A stretch of DNA of 64,000 bases from Eonycteris spelaea (Eukaryota; Chordata; Mammalia; Chiroptera; Pteropodidae). The stretch is taken from positions 3,472,001-3,536,000 of the forward strand of contig PUFA01000066.1 in the NCBI GenBank assembly GCA_003508835.1. Direction: 5' to 3'. Below the pieces are notes generated by a model. It saw only the letters and a program-made list of their open reading frames with translations. It was not told the origin of the DNA and ran no database searches. Of this stretch, positions 23,560 to 35,321 are shown one piece after another. Position 1 is the first letter of the stretch; every line of letters begins with the position of its first letter. A program made the translations under genes and the position numbers.

Positions 23560-24430
23560 TAATTACCAAAACTTGATGTTTCCTTCTTCCTAATAATACT
23601 TGAATCTGGCAATTTCCTCTCCTTCTAGTCATCATGCCCACGTGCCTTTGAGATCCAGTCTCCTGGCTTCAGGTTTTTCGATCCTCTGTTGCCTGAGTAA
23701 TCTCCTCAGACCTTTCAATATTGCCCTGAAAGCTTTGGAGGTTCTGTTTATTTTTTAAAAAATCTTTTTTTTTTTTTCTGTTCTTCTACCTGGATAACTT
23801 CTGTTGACCTGTCATTTCCAAGGCGCGTTGACAGCTCTTTTCTCTGTCATTTCCAATTTGCTGTTAAATTTGTCCATTGAATTTTAAATTTCATACAGTG
23901 TATTTTTCACTTCTAAAATTTCTATTTGGTTTCCTTTTGTAATTTTTCTTTTCTTACCAAGGTTTCCTGTCTCTTTATTCATCATGAACATATTTTCCTT
24001 CATGGCTTTGAGTAGTTATAATAGCTCTTGAGAATGGGTTACGTTTTCCTATTTCTTTGTATGATGAGTAATTTTGGTTTATATCTTGGACATTGTGAAT
24101 ATTATATCATAGAGAATTTAGATTCTTTACTTTTCCACTGTGGTTGCTCTGAACTCCAACTTCTGATTATTCAGGCCAGAAAGATTGTGTGTGTGTGTGT
24201 GTGTGTGTGTGTCTTTTTTTTTTTTTTTTAAATCAGAGGTTTAGCTGCCCATGGAGCACTGACTTTCCTTTCTTCCAAATGTCACCTCTCTAGAATCTAA
24301 GAGCTTTGGTTGACTTTCCAGGGCTTTTACGCAGTTGTGTTCTCTGCCCCCTGAGTTTGTGGTGGTTATTTGTGGGAGGGTCAGTCCAACGGAAGCGTTC
24401 TCAGCAATAAGCAGAACCCTGATTCATCTT
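23560..24430 (-). repeat. LINE-1-like fragment, antisense, family uncertain
   Basis: The T-rich stretch ctaaaatttctatttggttc, tccttcatggctttgagtag, tatttctttgtatgatgagt and tatcttggacattgtgaata resembles old LINE-1 antisense sequence. A GT tract (24186-24212) and poly-T follow. Confidence is lower than for the neighbouring block. Confidence 0.5.
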
Positions 24431-24559
24431 TTAAGTATCGGTCAGGATGCTCATGGCTAGTACTTCAGAATACTTGCAGTTCAGGTCGCTGGCGCCTTAC
24501 CTGTGGGGAGAGGACACAGCCACAGTCTTTCTCTAACCATGGAAAACGAAAATAGCAAT

Positions 24560-24870
24560 GTGCTGTTGGAAAATAAAGATGACATTTAAAAGAATAACAA
24601 GCATGTCTAATTATTTCTATTGCTTAGTATTTGCATACTTAGAGAAGGAAAGCCATTAAGAAGAACAAGCAATTAAGAGCGTGTTCTAGAGCAATAGAAA
24701 GCCTTAAATACATCGATATCATCTTATCATCTTGTGTTCTTTTTCACCTGTGGTTGCTAAAATTAATTCTGGATTTTACAATTTTGCTGGAAGAAGTCCC
24801 CTTTTACCTACCTGTACTCTAGCTTTAGGCTTGTTCACAGGTTTCCTAGCAACTGGGCTAATGATTGCAG
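24560..24870. promoter_or_regulatory. Candidate conserved non-coding element: octamer plus X-box-like site
   Basis: This is AT-rich sequence without a recognised repeat, following a LINE-1 block. It holds an exact POU octamer ATTTGCAT at 24629-24636 inside the palindrome AGTATTTGCATACT, several TAAT cores, and an RFX X-box-like GTTTCCTAGCAAC at 24841-24853. Function is inferred from motifs alone. Confidence 0.35.
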
Positions 24871-25800
24871 TAATTTTTTTTTTTTTTGTATTCTGGCATA
24901 CTGTGCTATTTTTAAGTACTAAAATACTGTTTTTTAAAAAGTAATACTGTTATTTGAATATTTTAAGAAGTCTGAAAATCGAATCATATACCTCTTGAGG
25001 TATTCTAAGAGTTTTATGCTGCATTACAAATTCTAGTTGAGCAAATGATCCCTTGTTTAGAAGACATCATTCTTCACTATCCTCAAGAGACGAAAAACAT
25101 TTATATTTGACAAAGCAAAGCTTGTGTTGAAAAGAAAATACTAATAAAAATTCTCTGTGTCAGTGGGATTTGAACATGACAGTTTCAAGACTGATAGAGG
25201 TGACTCTACAATAACTGACACAAATAATCCTGTAGCTACATATGAAAATCAAAGAACTTGGAGCTGAATGGGCAAGTGTCCTTAAGACAAAACTCTAGGC
25301 TCCTGTCAAAAAGAAATTACACTCTCTGCAAAGAAGTTATTCCAAAAGATCTCAAAGCTATTCGAATATTCGGATCGGCTAACTCTTTTCCATTCTTCAT
25401 TTGGGAGCACAAATATTTTTTAACAGCTGGAAAAATTTTCACAGCAAAATGCTTGGGACTCAACTATGACATCATTGATACATACTTTTATTTTTAATGC
25501 TTGTATTTAAAGAATCAAATAATATCTTATTTAAAAAGTTCCCAACTTTTAAAAAATTCCTTTTATGTTTATTCAATGTTGAAGTTATTTTTGTAATGCT
25601 TTATTAAATTTTTAAAATAATTTACGTTAAAAATATAATTTGTATTTTATATACATTTTATATGTCCATTGTAGTGCTTAACATTTTTGTAATGTTTCTA
25701 AATTTATGTATTCAAAATATATTGGCTGATCTGTTTTGGCGATTTAAAATAATTAATTCCATATACTCTGATAAAGTAGCGGTATTAAATACAAAATTCT
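24871..25800. other. AT-rich unique block with a short non-ATG frame
   Basis: The sequence is highly AT-rich and carries no repeat that I recognise. A frame at about 25246-25497 is open for roughly 80 codons but has no ATG at its start, no splice signals and no recognisable family. The AT-rich tail with many taaa motifs (25500-25790) resembles a 3' UTR or an old retroposed sequence. Confidence 0.35.
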
Positions 25801-25984
25801 GATATAGTCATTTTTCTTTGGGGCCTGTACTCAGGTATCTGGCCACTAGTAGTGCTATGTCCGCTGTCAGTGCTGAATTCCTAACAGAAGATTCTTATCT
25901 GCACTCCGTTAATCCCAGGACAGTTTGCAGAGGGCAGTGTGCTCAGATGAGGTCGGAAGAGAGAGCCCGGTGAATGAGAAAGAG

Positions 25985-26135
25985 AATGAATTTAGGTGTT
26001 AGGTAGCATGTAAACCCGAGTTTATATTCCAGTTAAAGCATTCACTTCTCTGAGCCTCGTTTTCTGCATCTGTAAATGAGGAACGATGTTGTCTACCTCG
26101 CCTGTGGGTGTTGTGATTATTCAATGAGAATGGAT
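25985..26135 (+). repeat. MIR SINE
   Basis: Sense MIR: gcattcacttctctgagcct, cgttttctgcatctgtaaat and gtgttgtgattattcaatg. Confidence 0.7.
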
Positions 26136-26139
26136 GCTC

Positions 26140-27430
26140 ACGTGGCTACTACTTCCCCGTTCGTTAGACACTCACTCCGTTAGTTTCCTTCTCTCTCTCC
26201 CTCCCTAAAAGAGGTTTTTTCACTGCTTAAAGGCTCCTGCCAACAGAACAGGAGTTTGAAGGCCGGCGGTGCTAGAGTGGGGATGTAATAGGTCTGATAA
26301 CGTATAGCTCCACTGGGGGAAGCAAGGGTCTCTGACAGCCCTGAGTGGGGCTCACTCCAGTGGGGCCAGGGGATGTGAAACCCACATAGGAAAACCCAAG
26401 TGAGGAAGCAGGAGGCAGAAAGTGGCCACCCAGATGCACATTGAATTTTAATGCCTTTCTCCTTGATGCCTCTCAACTAGGAGAGTAAATTGAAACAGTG
26501 GGAGCTGTGATGTGGACGCCTCTTCACTTGTTTGCGAGGCTCTGTGAGGCCACCCAGAAGGAACCGATGGGGCCCTTGGGTTGCTGTTTGTTTTGAAGAG
26601 TGTTTAGGAGGCGCATAGGGAGGGGAGGGTGGAGAGGTGGTGATTCTGCTGTTCCCTTGGAACTGAGTTAGACCTGGCAAGTGGCCTCAGGAAACCTCCA
26701 GTTAATCATTTCCCAGTGACACCATGTCACATGGTACCATCTCTTTTATAATTCCGAGGGCAGCAAGCTCAGTGACCAGGAAGGGGTCATTATCTGCTGT
26801 GATTCTGAGTTTGCCAGATTTTTGCAAACCTTGGTCTGTGTAGCTGATTCCATGACCAATAAATCTCATTGGTTTGAAAATTCCAGCCGACAAACCCCAT
26901 CTCGTCCAGAGGCCGTCCGGGCCACGAGGAGCCTTCTCTACCATGCCATGTATCACCCCACCAAGCTAGTTTTTAAAATACTGGCGACATTGTTTATTTA
27001 ACTCGGGCTTTGTGCCCAGGCTGGCTGAACAGACTCATCCAGAGGATGGAGACATAGGTTACAAAGTTGCAACCCCCGTTGCCTGTGCCTGTCTGTCTGC
27101 TCTGTGAACAGGAGCTTGACCTCCTCACCTTTCTGCCCTGACCACAAGCGCACCGCTGGGCACATGGTGAGTCTGGTGAATCTACTTTTATTCAGGGCCC
27201 CTGAGAGGCTGATGATAGTCGAATGTGTAGGGATGATTTCCGTGGACACTCTGCCCATTTCTTCAAATTAGGACTTAATTCAATAGTTATTTATCGAGTT
27301 CCTCCGGGGAGTTGCCCAGCCCCCGGAGGCTACTGTCCCTGCCCACTAGCAGTTGTCCCACTGGCCAGGTGATACTGAGCCACCATTTCGAATGTGCCTG
27401 TTGACTCAGACTGAGCATTCCTCACCTTGT
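26140..27430. other. Repeat-poor intergenic sequence
   Basis: Nothing confident was recognised. The part at 26700-26960 is compositionally balanced and repeat-free, so it could be a conserved element, but no motif cluster stands out. Confidence 0.3.
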
Positions 27431-27500
27431 CACTAGAATCCCCGAAGCTGGAGTTGGAAGGGATCTAGGAGGTCATCTCATTTAGGTCAGTGGCTCATGA
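27430..27500 (+). repeat. L3/CR1 or MIR3-like fragment
   Basis: The pattern ctggagttggaagggatcta followed by ggaggtcatctcatttagg is typical of old CR1/L3-type LINE or MIR3 copies. Confidence 0.45.
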
Positions 27501-27579
27501 TCTCTTTCGGGGCACAGTTTCCTCGGAGAACTTGATGAAAGCCCTCGTTCCCGAAAAATGCACACGTGCATATATCCAC

Positions 27580-27785
27580 CTTTCATTTCAAAATACTTAC
27601 TGAGTCCCTGCAGTGCCCCTTGAAATGCTGAGTCACGGCAGAGAACGGAGCTGGTACAGATGCCAGCGCGTACCTTCTGGGCTTAGGGGTGGGGAGGATA
27701 GATAAGGATAGTAATTAATAGGCAACTATGTTGTTTCCAGAGTGTGATAAATGCTGAGGAGAATGATGTGGTTGAGGAAAAAGGC
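27580..27785 (-). repeat. L2 LINE, antisense
   Basis: The parts aaatacttactgagtccctg, aatgctgagtcacggcagag and agagtgtgataaatgctga match antisense L2. Confidence 0.5.
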
Positions 27786-27789
27786 AGAC

Positions 27790-28265
27790 ACGTTGGCGGA
27801 GGAGGGCAGAGATGGTACCTCTCCCTGCGGACTTTATCCGGAGCCTGACTGATGGGCTGCCGTCTGTAAAATCTGGTCAGAGGGGATGGAATGGAAATGT
27901 CTCAGTGACCGCAGGACCCTTGGCCCCGAAAGACTTCCTGGCGCGGCAGGAAGGGTCAAGGAAGAACGAGGCAGTGGCTAAGGAGTATGGAGCCCGCTTG
28001 GAGTCTAAGCGTTGGGGTCTTTATCGGCTCTATTTCTTCAGCACTTTGAGTTGATTTCCTTCTCTTTTCTCCGCTTAATGCTCAGCTACCTCTGAGTTAA
28101 TGGTATTGACCACCACCCCCTTGTAGTGACTATACTCTTTTGGAGTAAGGCACACACTCTCCTCACCGCGGGACCTCCACCCTGCTCTGCCTCCCCCCGG
28201 CTCTGTGTCTCAGCTGCCCCAAGTGGCTCGTGGGGTTGTGGGCTTACCACCGACTCAGCAGGCTG
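27790..28265. other. Unassigned intergenic sequence
   Basis: No exon or confident repeat was recognised. Confidence 0.3.
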
Positions 28266-28269
28266 TACA

Positions 28270-28490
28270 GCATGGCAATTGTGTGCACGAGATTTAGAGC
28301 GAATAGTCTGGGCTTGAATCCAGCTGTTCCAGCTGGATGCCTCTGGGCACAACACCTGTCCGGGCTGAGACTCAGTTTCTCTATCTGTGGAACGGGGATA
28401 ACAACCGTACCTTCCTCCTAGCATGTCCTGAGGATTAAATGAGATGGATAATGGATTCAGCGCAGGGCCCCGGCACATGGAAGCGCTCGG
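28270..28490 (+). repeat. MIR SINE
   Basis: Sense MIR nearly complete: gtctgggcttgaatccagct, gagactcagtttctctatct, gtggaacggggataacaacc and gaggattaaatgagatgg. Confidence 0.75.
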
Positions 28491-28589
28491 GGGATGGCAG
28501 CTGCTGTCGTGGGACTTGGGTGAGTCGAGGTGCTCGTGGCCTTGGTTTTCCGAATGCGTGGGGTAGGAGACCGGTGATCAGGTACAGAT

Positions 28590-28735
28590 GCGGAGATTCA
28601 TTCATTCGTCGCATACCCACCGGGCGGCCTCTGTGGTCAGGCACTGTTCTGGGACGAGGGGCGCGACAGACAAAGATCGGGCATCCTAGTTTGTGAAATG
28701 ACAGATAAGTAGAGGAATCCATGGACGTGGAAGGA
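28590..28735 (-). repeat. L2 LINE, antisense 3' end
   Basis: The sequence attcattcattcgtcgcata, then ggtcaggcactgttctggga, is the antisense L2 end. Confidence 0.6.
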
Positions 28736-28739
28736 CAAG

Positions 28740-29690
28740 TGGAGACTTGGATACATGGCTTGTGGCCGCAGGTAAGAGAAAACGCAACCAACGGGAGCTG
28801 GACTCATAAACTCAGTCACTATTTCCTTCGCAAGAAGGATGGACGCGCCCACGTCTACAAGTCAGAGGTGCCACCAAGGGCGCAGAATGGTTCCAGACTC
28901 CAGCTGTCCCTCCTTCAGTGAGGCTGATTCTCATCCTTAGGCTCATCGTTTCGTGATCACCGATGGCCACTGGAGCCCCAGGCGTCACGTCTGCCCGTGG
29001 TTGGGATTCAAGGAGAAAAGGTGAGCAGGGAGACAAAAGCCTTTCGCCTCCGGTGGCTCTTATCAGGTAGAGAACGCTCTCCCAGAAGCTTCTCCCAGAT
29101 GTCTCTTTACAGCGCCCTGACTACAAGCCGTTCGTATGCCCAGCCCAGCCCAGACCACTTGTTGGTAAGGTCGAAAAGAATTCCGTGACTGGTGTAGGTT
29201 GATGTTGCATCTCCCTTGGGGCGGGGCACTTTGCTACCTGAATAAAACCAGGGTTCGGTTACCCAGGAGGAAGGAGAAATGGCTGTTGGGTAGCTGCCCA
29301 ATGGCATCTGCCGTCCAGCTGGCTGGAGAGTCTCTTGGTAGAGAGAAATCAGAGGAAAGCTGCAGGGGCCATTGTGAGCTACTTGGGGCTCCAGATCGTC
29401 ATCTGAGGCTTCAAGTGTCATCGTTTAATAGCAAAGTGAGGAGGGGACTTCCTCTCCTTTTTGCCGAGTGGGACGTCCGGCGTAACCAGGAGTGGCAGGT
29501 GGACGAGACGCCTAAGGTGTGCGTGGGAGGAAAGCGGCAGCAAGGTACACGCAGCACCGAGGCCCCTCCCTTACTGCGCAGCTGAAGCAAGCTCTGGGAA
29601 TGTACACGCAGAGACCCCTGCATCCGGGTGCCTGCTGGGCGCCCCTGGACATCCACGGGCTCAGTGACTACAGTGATTGCAAAACCCAAA
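28740..29690. other. GC-rich unassigned sequence
   Basis: Overlapping short frames occur on both strands without ATG/splice context or homology. No confident repeat. Confidence 0.3.
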
Positions 29691-29699
29691 GCTGGAACC

Positions 29700-30325
29700 C
29701 AGGACCCAGCTGCCCAGCTCCCCGGCCTGCTCTTCGCCCAGCTTCCCCCATCTCCGTGAACATTACCATCCACGAGGCCGCTCAGAGCAAAAGCTTGGGT
29801 GCCCTCCTCAACTCCCCCCCTCTCCGCATCCTCCCCCCCACCCATCCCACCTGCCAAATATCAGCCTCTCATTAAGTCTAGCAGACCCTTTCCCTTCTGT
29901 CTCGAGCAGGTCCATACGCTTTTCTCCACTTCCGATGCTACTACCCTTCCAAGCTACCTGGATGACCAGAGTGGTCTGTTACCTGTGCTCTCCCCTCTGC
30001 CCTTACCCTCCTCCCCCTGGCCAGATTTCCACACTGCAGCCAGAATGAATAACCTTTACAAATGACTTTGGAGTCCCAACAGCACGCCCTGAGTTGGGGC
30101 ATGATGCTTCCCAGGTGAGGGCGAGACCCTCCTCCCAGGCCTTCCCACTTGTCACCACGCAGCCTGATGGCTCGTTGGCACGTCTGTCTTTTCTGCTACC
30201 CTCTGGCGGCTGGACTGTGGCTTTGCATCACGGCGGGGCTGGTCTTGCTTGTTCTCTGACCTCAGGGTCTAGCTCAGTGCCTGGCACACGGCAGGGGCTC
30301 AAGAAATAGAGAAAGAATGAATGAA
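29700..30325 (+). repeat. L2 LINE, long sense fragment
   Basis: Sense L2 over about 600 bp: ttccacactgcagccagaat, gaataacctttacaaatgac, ggtctagctcagtgcctggc and a tail with aaagaatgaatgaag. Diverged and non-coding. Confidence 0.6.
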
Positions 30326-30689
30326 GCTTCACAAAGCACAATGCAGGTGGAGCAGGAGTAGCCAGCCCTGGGGAGGTGTAGGAAAGTTTCACACGGGGGA
30401 ATTGATGTCATTCAGGTATTAAAGGGTGAGTAGGAATTTTCCAGATGCAGGAGGGGTGTGTGTGAGTATTTCAGGGAGAGCGAAGTGCATGAAGGTGTGA
30501 ACAATATGCTTGCAGAGTAATTTATGTGGCGAGTCTGGGGAAGATGTTAGGGGCAGGGGCAGGGTGTGCTGTCCTCTTTATTCCTCTCTGGCTCTCCCGG
30601 AGGACAGAACTCCCCATCTCAGTCTTTCCCCAGCCCTCTCTCCCTCCCCACTCCTCCCAAACAGAATCTCCACCCTGGCGCTTCTGCTC

Positions 30690-30960
30690 AGACAAGTCTG
30701 TTAATGAGCAAAGAGAGCGTGTGGCCTGTGTTAAAATGAGTCAGCAGGTTGTCCAAGCAGAAGTCTCTAGACAGCCATATGCAATGCTGTTGACAGAGTC
30801 AATTACTCTAGCCCCAGGGAAGGGTTGTTTAGCATTTTGAAAGAATTAACCAACCAGTGCATAATTATTGCAAATGAACCACCTCTTAATTATATCCGCG
30901 TTTCCATCATACACCCTGCTAGGCTCCGGCCCCTGCCAGTCAGGCCCCTGGTTTTTATTA
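30690..30960. promoter_or_regulatory. Candidate conserved non-coding element
   Basis: A repeat-free stretch bearing tgagtcag (AP-1/MAF-like), catatgcaatgctgttgaca, and taattattgcaaatgaacc with a POU/CEBP-type core. TAAT cores are dense (aattaac, cttaattat). Regulatory role is inferred from motif density only. Confidence 0.35.
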
Positions 30961-31234
30961 AATCCCTTTTGCCACAGCCAGCTTCTTGGAGAGGACTGTG
31001 GCGCTGGATGTTGTGGGCACAGCTACTCTCCCGAAACTGTTAATAACTTAGAGGCCGGGTCTTCGCTTGTGGACGTTTCTGCCAGAAACGTAGGAAAAGA
31101 GCAAAGTTCTTCCCGCAGCCTTTCTGTGCCCCGCACGGAGCTGTCTTCTGCCAGATTCATTCAGTTCGAGAATAGCTACCTGTGCTGTCTGCTGTCGTGT
31201 CTGTGCGTCAGACGTCAGACACGTTCTGCGGTTC

Positions 31235-31360
31235 TTACCTGCACATTTTACGGATGGGGAAACTGAGGCTTGAAGGTGCTAGGGCCATCTGTTTGGTAAA
31301 CTGATGGGCCATCTGTATAGCAAACTGCAGAACTGGTATGTAACCCAGAGGCCACCTGGA
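31235..31360 (-). repeat. MIR SINE, antisense fragment
   Basis: The part cattttacggatggggaaac followed by tgaggcttgaaggtgctag is antisense MIR. A 14-base C run follows at 31401-31414. Confidence 0.6.
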
Positions 31361-32045
31361 AACTGAGTCCGTGCCTTGTCCTGATAGATCATGTGCTCCG
31401 CCCCCCCCCCCCCCACTGCAAGTCACCCGACATGCGTCTGGGCCTGCTGCACCCCAGTGCTCTTCCAGGCCCAGCGTGCGCCTGCAACTCGACTTGGGTC
31501 TGCGATGTCCCCGCCTCTTAAGGTCCATCGGAGTTTGCCTTCACACCCCATTTTAAGCCAGTGGTGATTGGGCTTCGGCTGAGGTCCCTGGGAGGTCCCT
31601 GGAGGCTTTCGCTTGGGTCGTGTAGGGCCCGTCTGGCTGACTCTCTCACCGTCCCTCTTTCTCAGCGTATCAGTGTCCCCTCAGATGGAGCAGTCGGTCC
31701 GTCTCTCCACGTCACAGAGAATAACCCTCACACCAGGCCTTTTTGCAGGGAATGAGTTTTACGGACATTTTTTGAAAAGGAGGTAGCCCATGTGGCTGAG
31801 ATTCCAACATTTCCCCCCCGAATATTAGACATTCTGTTGCTGTGTGTAAACTTTTTATTCCAGCTCCTGCAGAAAGTTAAGTCATACATGTATAGCTTAA
31901 TGAATTGCCGGAAAGTGAACACACCCATGTGGCTAGTGTCCAGACTAAGAAGCGGAACATTCTAGCACCCCGCAAGACCCCAAAAGGAAGCCGCCTTTCC
32001 CATTTCTTCCCCCTCCGTGCACTTGGTACACAGCAGACAGCTAAT
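31361..32045. other. Unassigned intergenic sequence
   Basis: No exon or confident repeat recognised beyond the C run at 31401-31414. Confidence 0.3.
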
Positions 32046-32049
32046 ATGG

Positions 32050-32285
32050 AGAGGATGTTTACTGTGTGCTAAACGCTTAGCACGCATCGTCTCATTTAAT
32101 CTTCCCATTTTTTCTAAGAGAATAGTTCTCTTATCACGCCCATATTACAGAGGAGGAAATGGAGACTTAGGTTAATTTGCCCCGATTTTTTCAGCAGGTG
32201 AGTGGTGGAGGCAGGATTTGAACTGGGGGCTGCCCGACTCCAGCATCCCAGTTTTTAACCTCCAGTCTGGGAAAGTGTCACGCAT
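32050..32285 (-). repeat. MIR SINE, antisense
   Basis: Antisense MIR nearly complete: gtttactgtgtgctaaacgc, cgtctcatttaatcttccca, cccatattacagaggaggaa and aggcaggatttgaactgggg. Confidence 0.8.
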
Positions 32286-32869
32286 CTTCGAGTCTTCCGT
32301 GTCTATTTCAAGCCTTCGTTGAATGGCAACTTCACTTTCCAGGGGCGGGGACTTGTAGTGCTCTTGGGTGTCTCATACGGCGCAGTGCATCCAGAAGGCA
32401 TCTAATAAAGTCGGATGGCTGAATGACTGAACAAGATGCTGTGGCTCAGAGAGAAAAAGCTATCGACCATTTATCAACCCTCCCTGTGAGGCTGCGGGCT
32501 GCAAAGCATAGCAATCCTTTGGTCTCTGTTTCAACATTTCTTTGTCTTGTGACTTGTCGACAGAGGACATGGAAAGAAACAAACATAGCGATGAGGTGAA
32601 GAAAGGTTTCTTCTTGGCTCCTGTCGCGGGAGGCGAACGAAATGGATGAGGGTTCTGCCATCCTCCCCAAGTTCATGCTGTTTTTACCCCAGAGTGGTTT
32701 CCCTGCCTGATTTATCATGCTACCTGGAAAATTTTTTTTTTTTTTTTCTTTTCGAGACTGCAGAAGAGTCTTTGTTTCAAAACACATTTGCGTCCTTAAA
32801 ACTAACATACTCAGTCTTATTGCCTCTGGTAACGGTAAGCAGACCCATTCCATGCTATTTTTAGGGTCA

Positions 32870-33175
32870 TTTCCAGAAAAATAATTTACTTTTCATTGTG
32901 GAGTTTGTCAAGCTAAGTGGAGTTATTTTCTTTGCAGAGCTGGATGAGTAAATCTAGTCCTAAAAGATGGGGATTTAAAACATTTCCTGCAGAGATGGGG
33001 CTCGTAGCTAGGTTTATTAAAGGGAGCTACCAGGAGGTCTATGTGTCCAATACATTTTGTTACCATCTATCAGCCTTATTTTCTAAAGTAGTCAGAACTG
33101 TTTGCATTAATAATAACAATAGCTCTATCAAGAATTGCCTTTGGGTGCTAAAAATAGCTCCTTCCCTAGGGTTGA
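32870..33175. promoter_or_regulatory. Candidate conserved non-coding element
   Basis: A repeat-free, AT-leaning block with aataatttacttttcattgt, gcattaataataacaatagc (HOX/SOX-like cores) and gctaaaaatagctcc (MEF2-like). Assignment is from composition and motifs. Confidence 0.3.
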
Positions 33176-33177
33176 AA

Positions 33178-33315
33178 GCTAAGAGCTTAGACTTTGGAGG
33201 TGGATGGATCAGGATTCAAATCTGGGCAAGTTATTTAACCTCTCTGGTTTTAGTTTCCTGATCTGAACAACAGGAAGAATAATAGTGCTTCCCCCAGCCC
33301 CCATCAGGTTTGATT
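33178..33315 (+). repeat. MIR SINE
   Basis: Sense MIR: gatcaggattcaaatctggg, caagttatttaacctctctg and gttttagtttcctgatctga. Confidence 0.7.
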
Positions 33316-33599
33316 AGGGGACAAGCAAGATAAGGCGTGAGTATCAGGGTGATATCTCCATTAGGCACAGAAGACACAGAGACCGTGAATCTTTAGGGAA
33401 TTACACAAGATGTTTCCATTTTAATGTTTTAAAACCAGAAGAAAAATATGCGCATGATAATAGTAATGAATGTATAATAATGAACCCAGTCCAGACTATG
33501 TTTGCCTTTATGCTAACACGGTCATAAAATATAATTTTTAATGTTGTTTATAGAGGAAGGAGCCCATGAAGGCGAAAGTACCCAGGACCCATGAAAGTC

Positions 33600-34060
33600 A
33601 CAATGCAGCCCTAGAGTCTCTCAGTTGGTGTTAGATTACCCAATAACAGTAGCTTCAGCAAATGGAAACATATTTTGCTCTCACGTAAAAATCCAGAAGT
33701 CAGCACTCCGGGAATGGTTTGGCAACTCTTTGGTCTTCGAGGCCCTGGACTTCTGTTTTTTCTGTAGCACCTCCCTCAAGTTTGCCTCCTGGGCCAAAAG
33801 GGCTGCCAGAGCTTTAGCCATCATGTCTGCATTCCAAGCATCAGGAAGGAAAAGGGCAAAAGGAGCCCGCTTATCAGGTGGACAGCTCCTTTTAAGGGAT
33901 ATTCTAAGAACTTCTGCACAACACCAAACCTGTGGTCACAAGGCCACAGCTTAGCTACAAGGAAGTGGGGCAGGAAATGTCAGGTTTGGGTTGGGTGCAT
34001 TTCCTTTCCAGATAAAAGGTGGGTTCATACCAAATAAGGGAAAAACAGGGCCAGGGCACA
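33600..34060. repeat. Ancient interspersed repeat, family uncertain
   Basis: The order attttgctctcacgtaaaaa, tccagaagtcagcactccgg, aaaagggctgccagagcttt and caaggccacagcttagctac is that of an old mammalian repeat seen in many places, but I cannot name it. Confidence 0.45.
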
Positions 34061-34259
34061 CAACTCAGAAGTTAGAAGAGAGTAGTTCTCTCTCCTACCA
34101 AGAGGGAGACAAGAGAGAGCTGGGCAGGCCCCTTACCTGTGGTCCGGTGCTTCATCCAGGTGTGCAAGGGGAGGGGCATCCCTGTGCAGGTGGGGCTCCA
34201 ATCCAGTGAGAGGGTCAGGAAGGAAGGGCTGGAGGGAACCCGGCAGGCGTGTGCACTCT

Positions 34260-34585
34260 GCGCCCCATACCGCTGTTTCCTTCACTCCACTGGGTCCCTG
34301 CTCTGCTGTGGCCCCGTTGGAAACACCATCTCTGATCACCGGATCTCAATACTAGACCCCTTTCCCTCTCCTCCACCCCCCACTCACCTCACGCTCCGTA
34401 TTCCTTACTGCACATCTCCCTGCCTGTAGGGTTACCCACTCGTTGTCTGTCCCCCCCACCAGAGTGTGAGCTGTTGGGAGGCAGGGATCTCACTTGCCCT
34501 GCTCAGCACACCATCCTGCCTCCAGCATCTCCGGCTTTTCATCCCTGGCATGTGGTGGGGGTTGACGCATGAATATCGGCCACCA
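34260..34585 (+). repeat. L2 LINE 3' region
   Basis: Sense L2: cttactgcacatctccctgc, accagagtgtgagctgttgg and gaggcagggatctcacttgc, ending with tggcatgtggtgggggttg. Confidence 0.6.
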
Positions 34586-34659
34586 GGAAACTGGACTAGC
34601 ACAGGCTCTGGCCTCTATCTCAGGCTCTCACACTCTCCCCCAGGCTCTTCGGCTCTCTG

Positions 34660-35320
34660 GAATCACGAATTGTCATCCAACGAAGGGTTTCTGAGAACCC
34701 ACTCTGTGCCAGGTGCTGTTCTAGGTGCTGGGAAGCCAGCAAGAAGCAAAGTAGAGAAAAATTCCTACTCTCAGAGAGGTTATTTTCTAATAAGACAGGG
34801 AGACAATGAATACGTCCGCCGATGACACATGGCATGGAGAAAACCTAGCGGGGTGGGGGGCTGAGATCTGCGAGTGGGTGTTGTCATTTTGTTTAGAGTG
34901 GCCGAAGGAAGGCGTCACTAAGAAACGGTAACGGTAGAGCAGAAGTCTGAAGGAGCTGCAGAGCCAGCTGGAGAGCTAGAAGAAAAATGTTCTAGGCGGG
35001 GATCAGTAAGTGCAAAGGCCCTGAGGCAGGAGCCTGCCCGTGTTTCTGTATAAGAGCGAGCAGGGCAGTGTGGCTGGTGGAGAGACTGGGAGATAAGGCA
35101 GAGGGTGCCGGAGTTGGGGCAGATCACTGAGGGCCTGTCAATCACTGTCAGAGCCCCGGTCCCTATTCTAAAGGCTCTGGGAAGCCATCGGAGGGTTTGG
35201 GGCAGAGGAGGAGCATGACTTGACTTTTGTTTTATAAAGGTTCCTCTGGCTGTGTGTTGAGGATTGATTGTGGGGTGGGGGTGCAAGAAGGGGGTCGAAG
35301 GAGGAGCATACTTCCCTGCA
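34660..35320 (-). repeat. L2 LINE, long antisense fragment
   Basis: Antisense L2 order is well preserved: ctctgtgccaggtgctgttc, taggtgctgggaagccagc, agtgcaaaggccctgaggca, ggcagtgtggctggtggag and gggaagccatcggagggttt. It is head-to-head with the sense L2 just upstream. Confidence 0.7.
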
Positions 35321-35321
35321 A

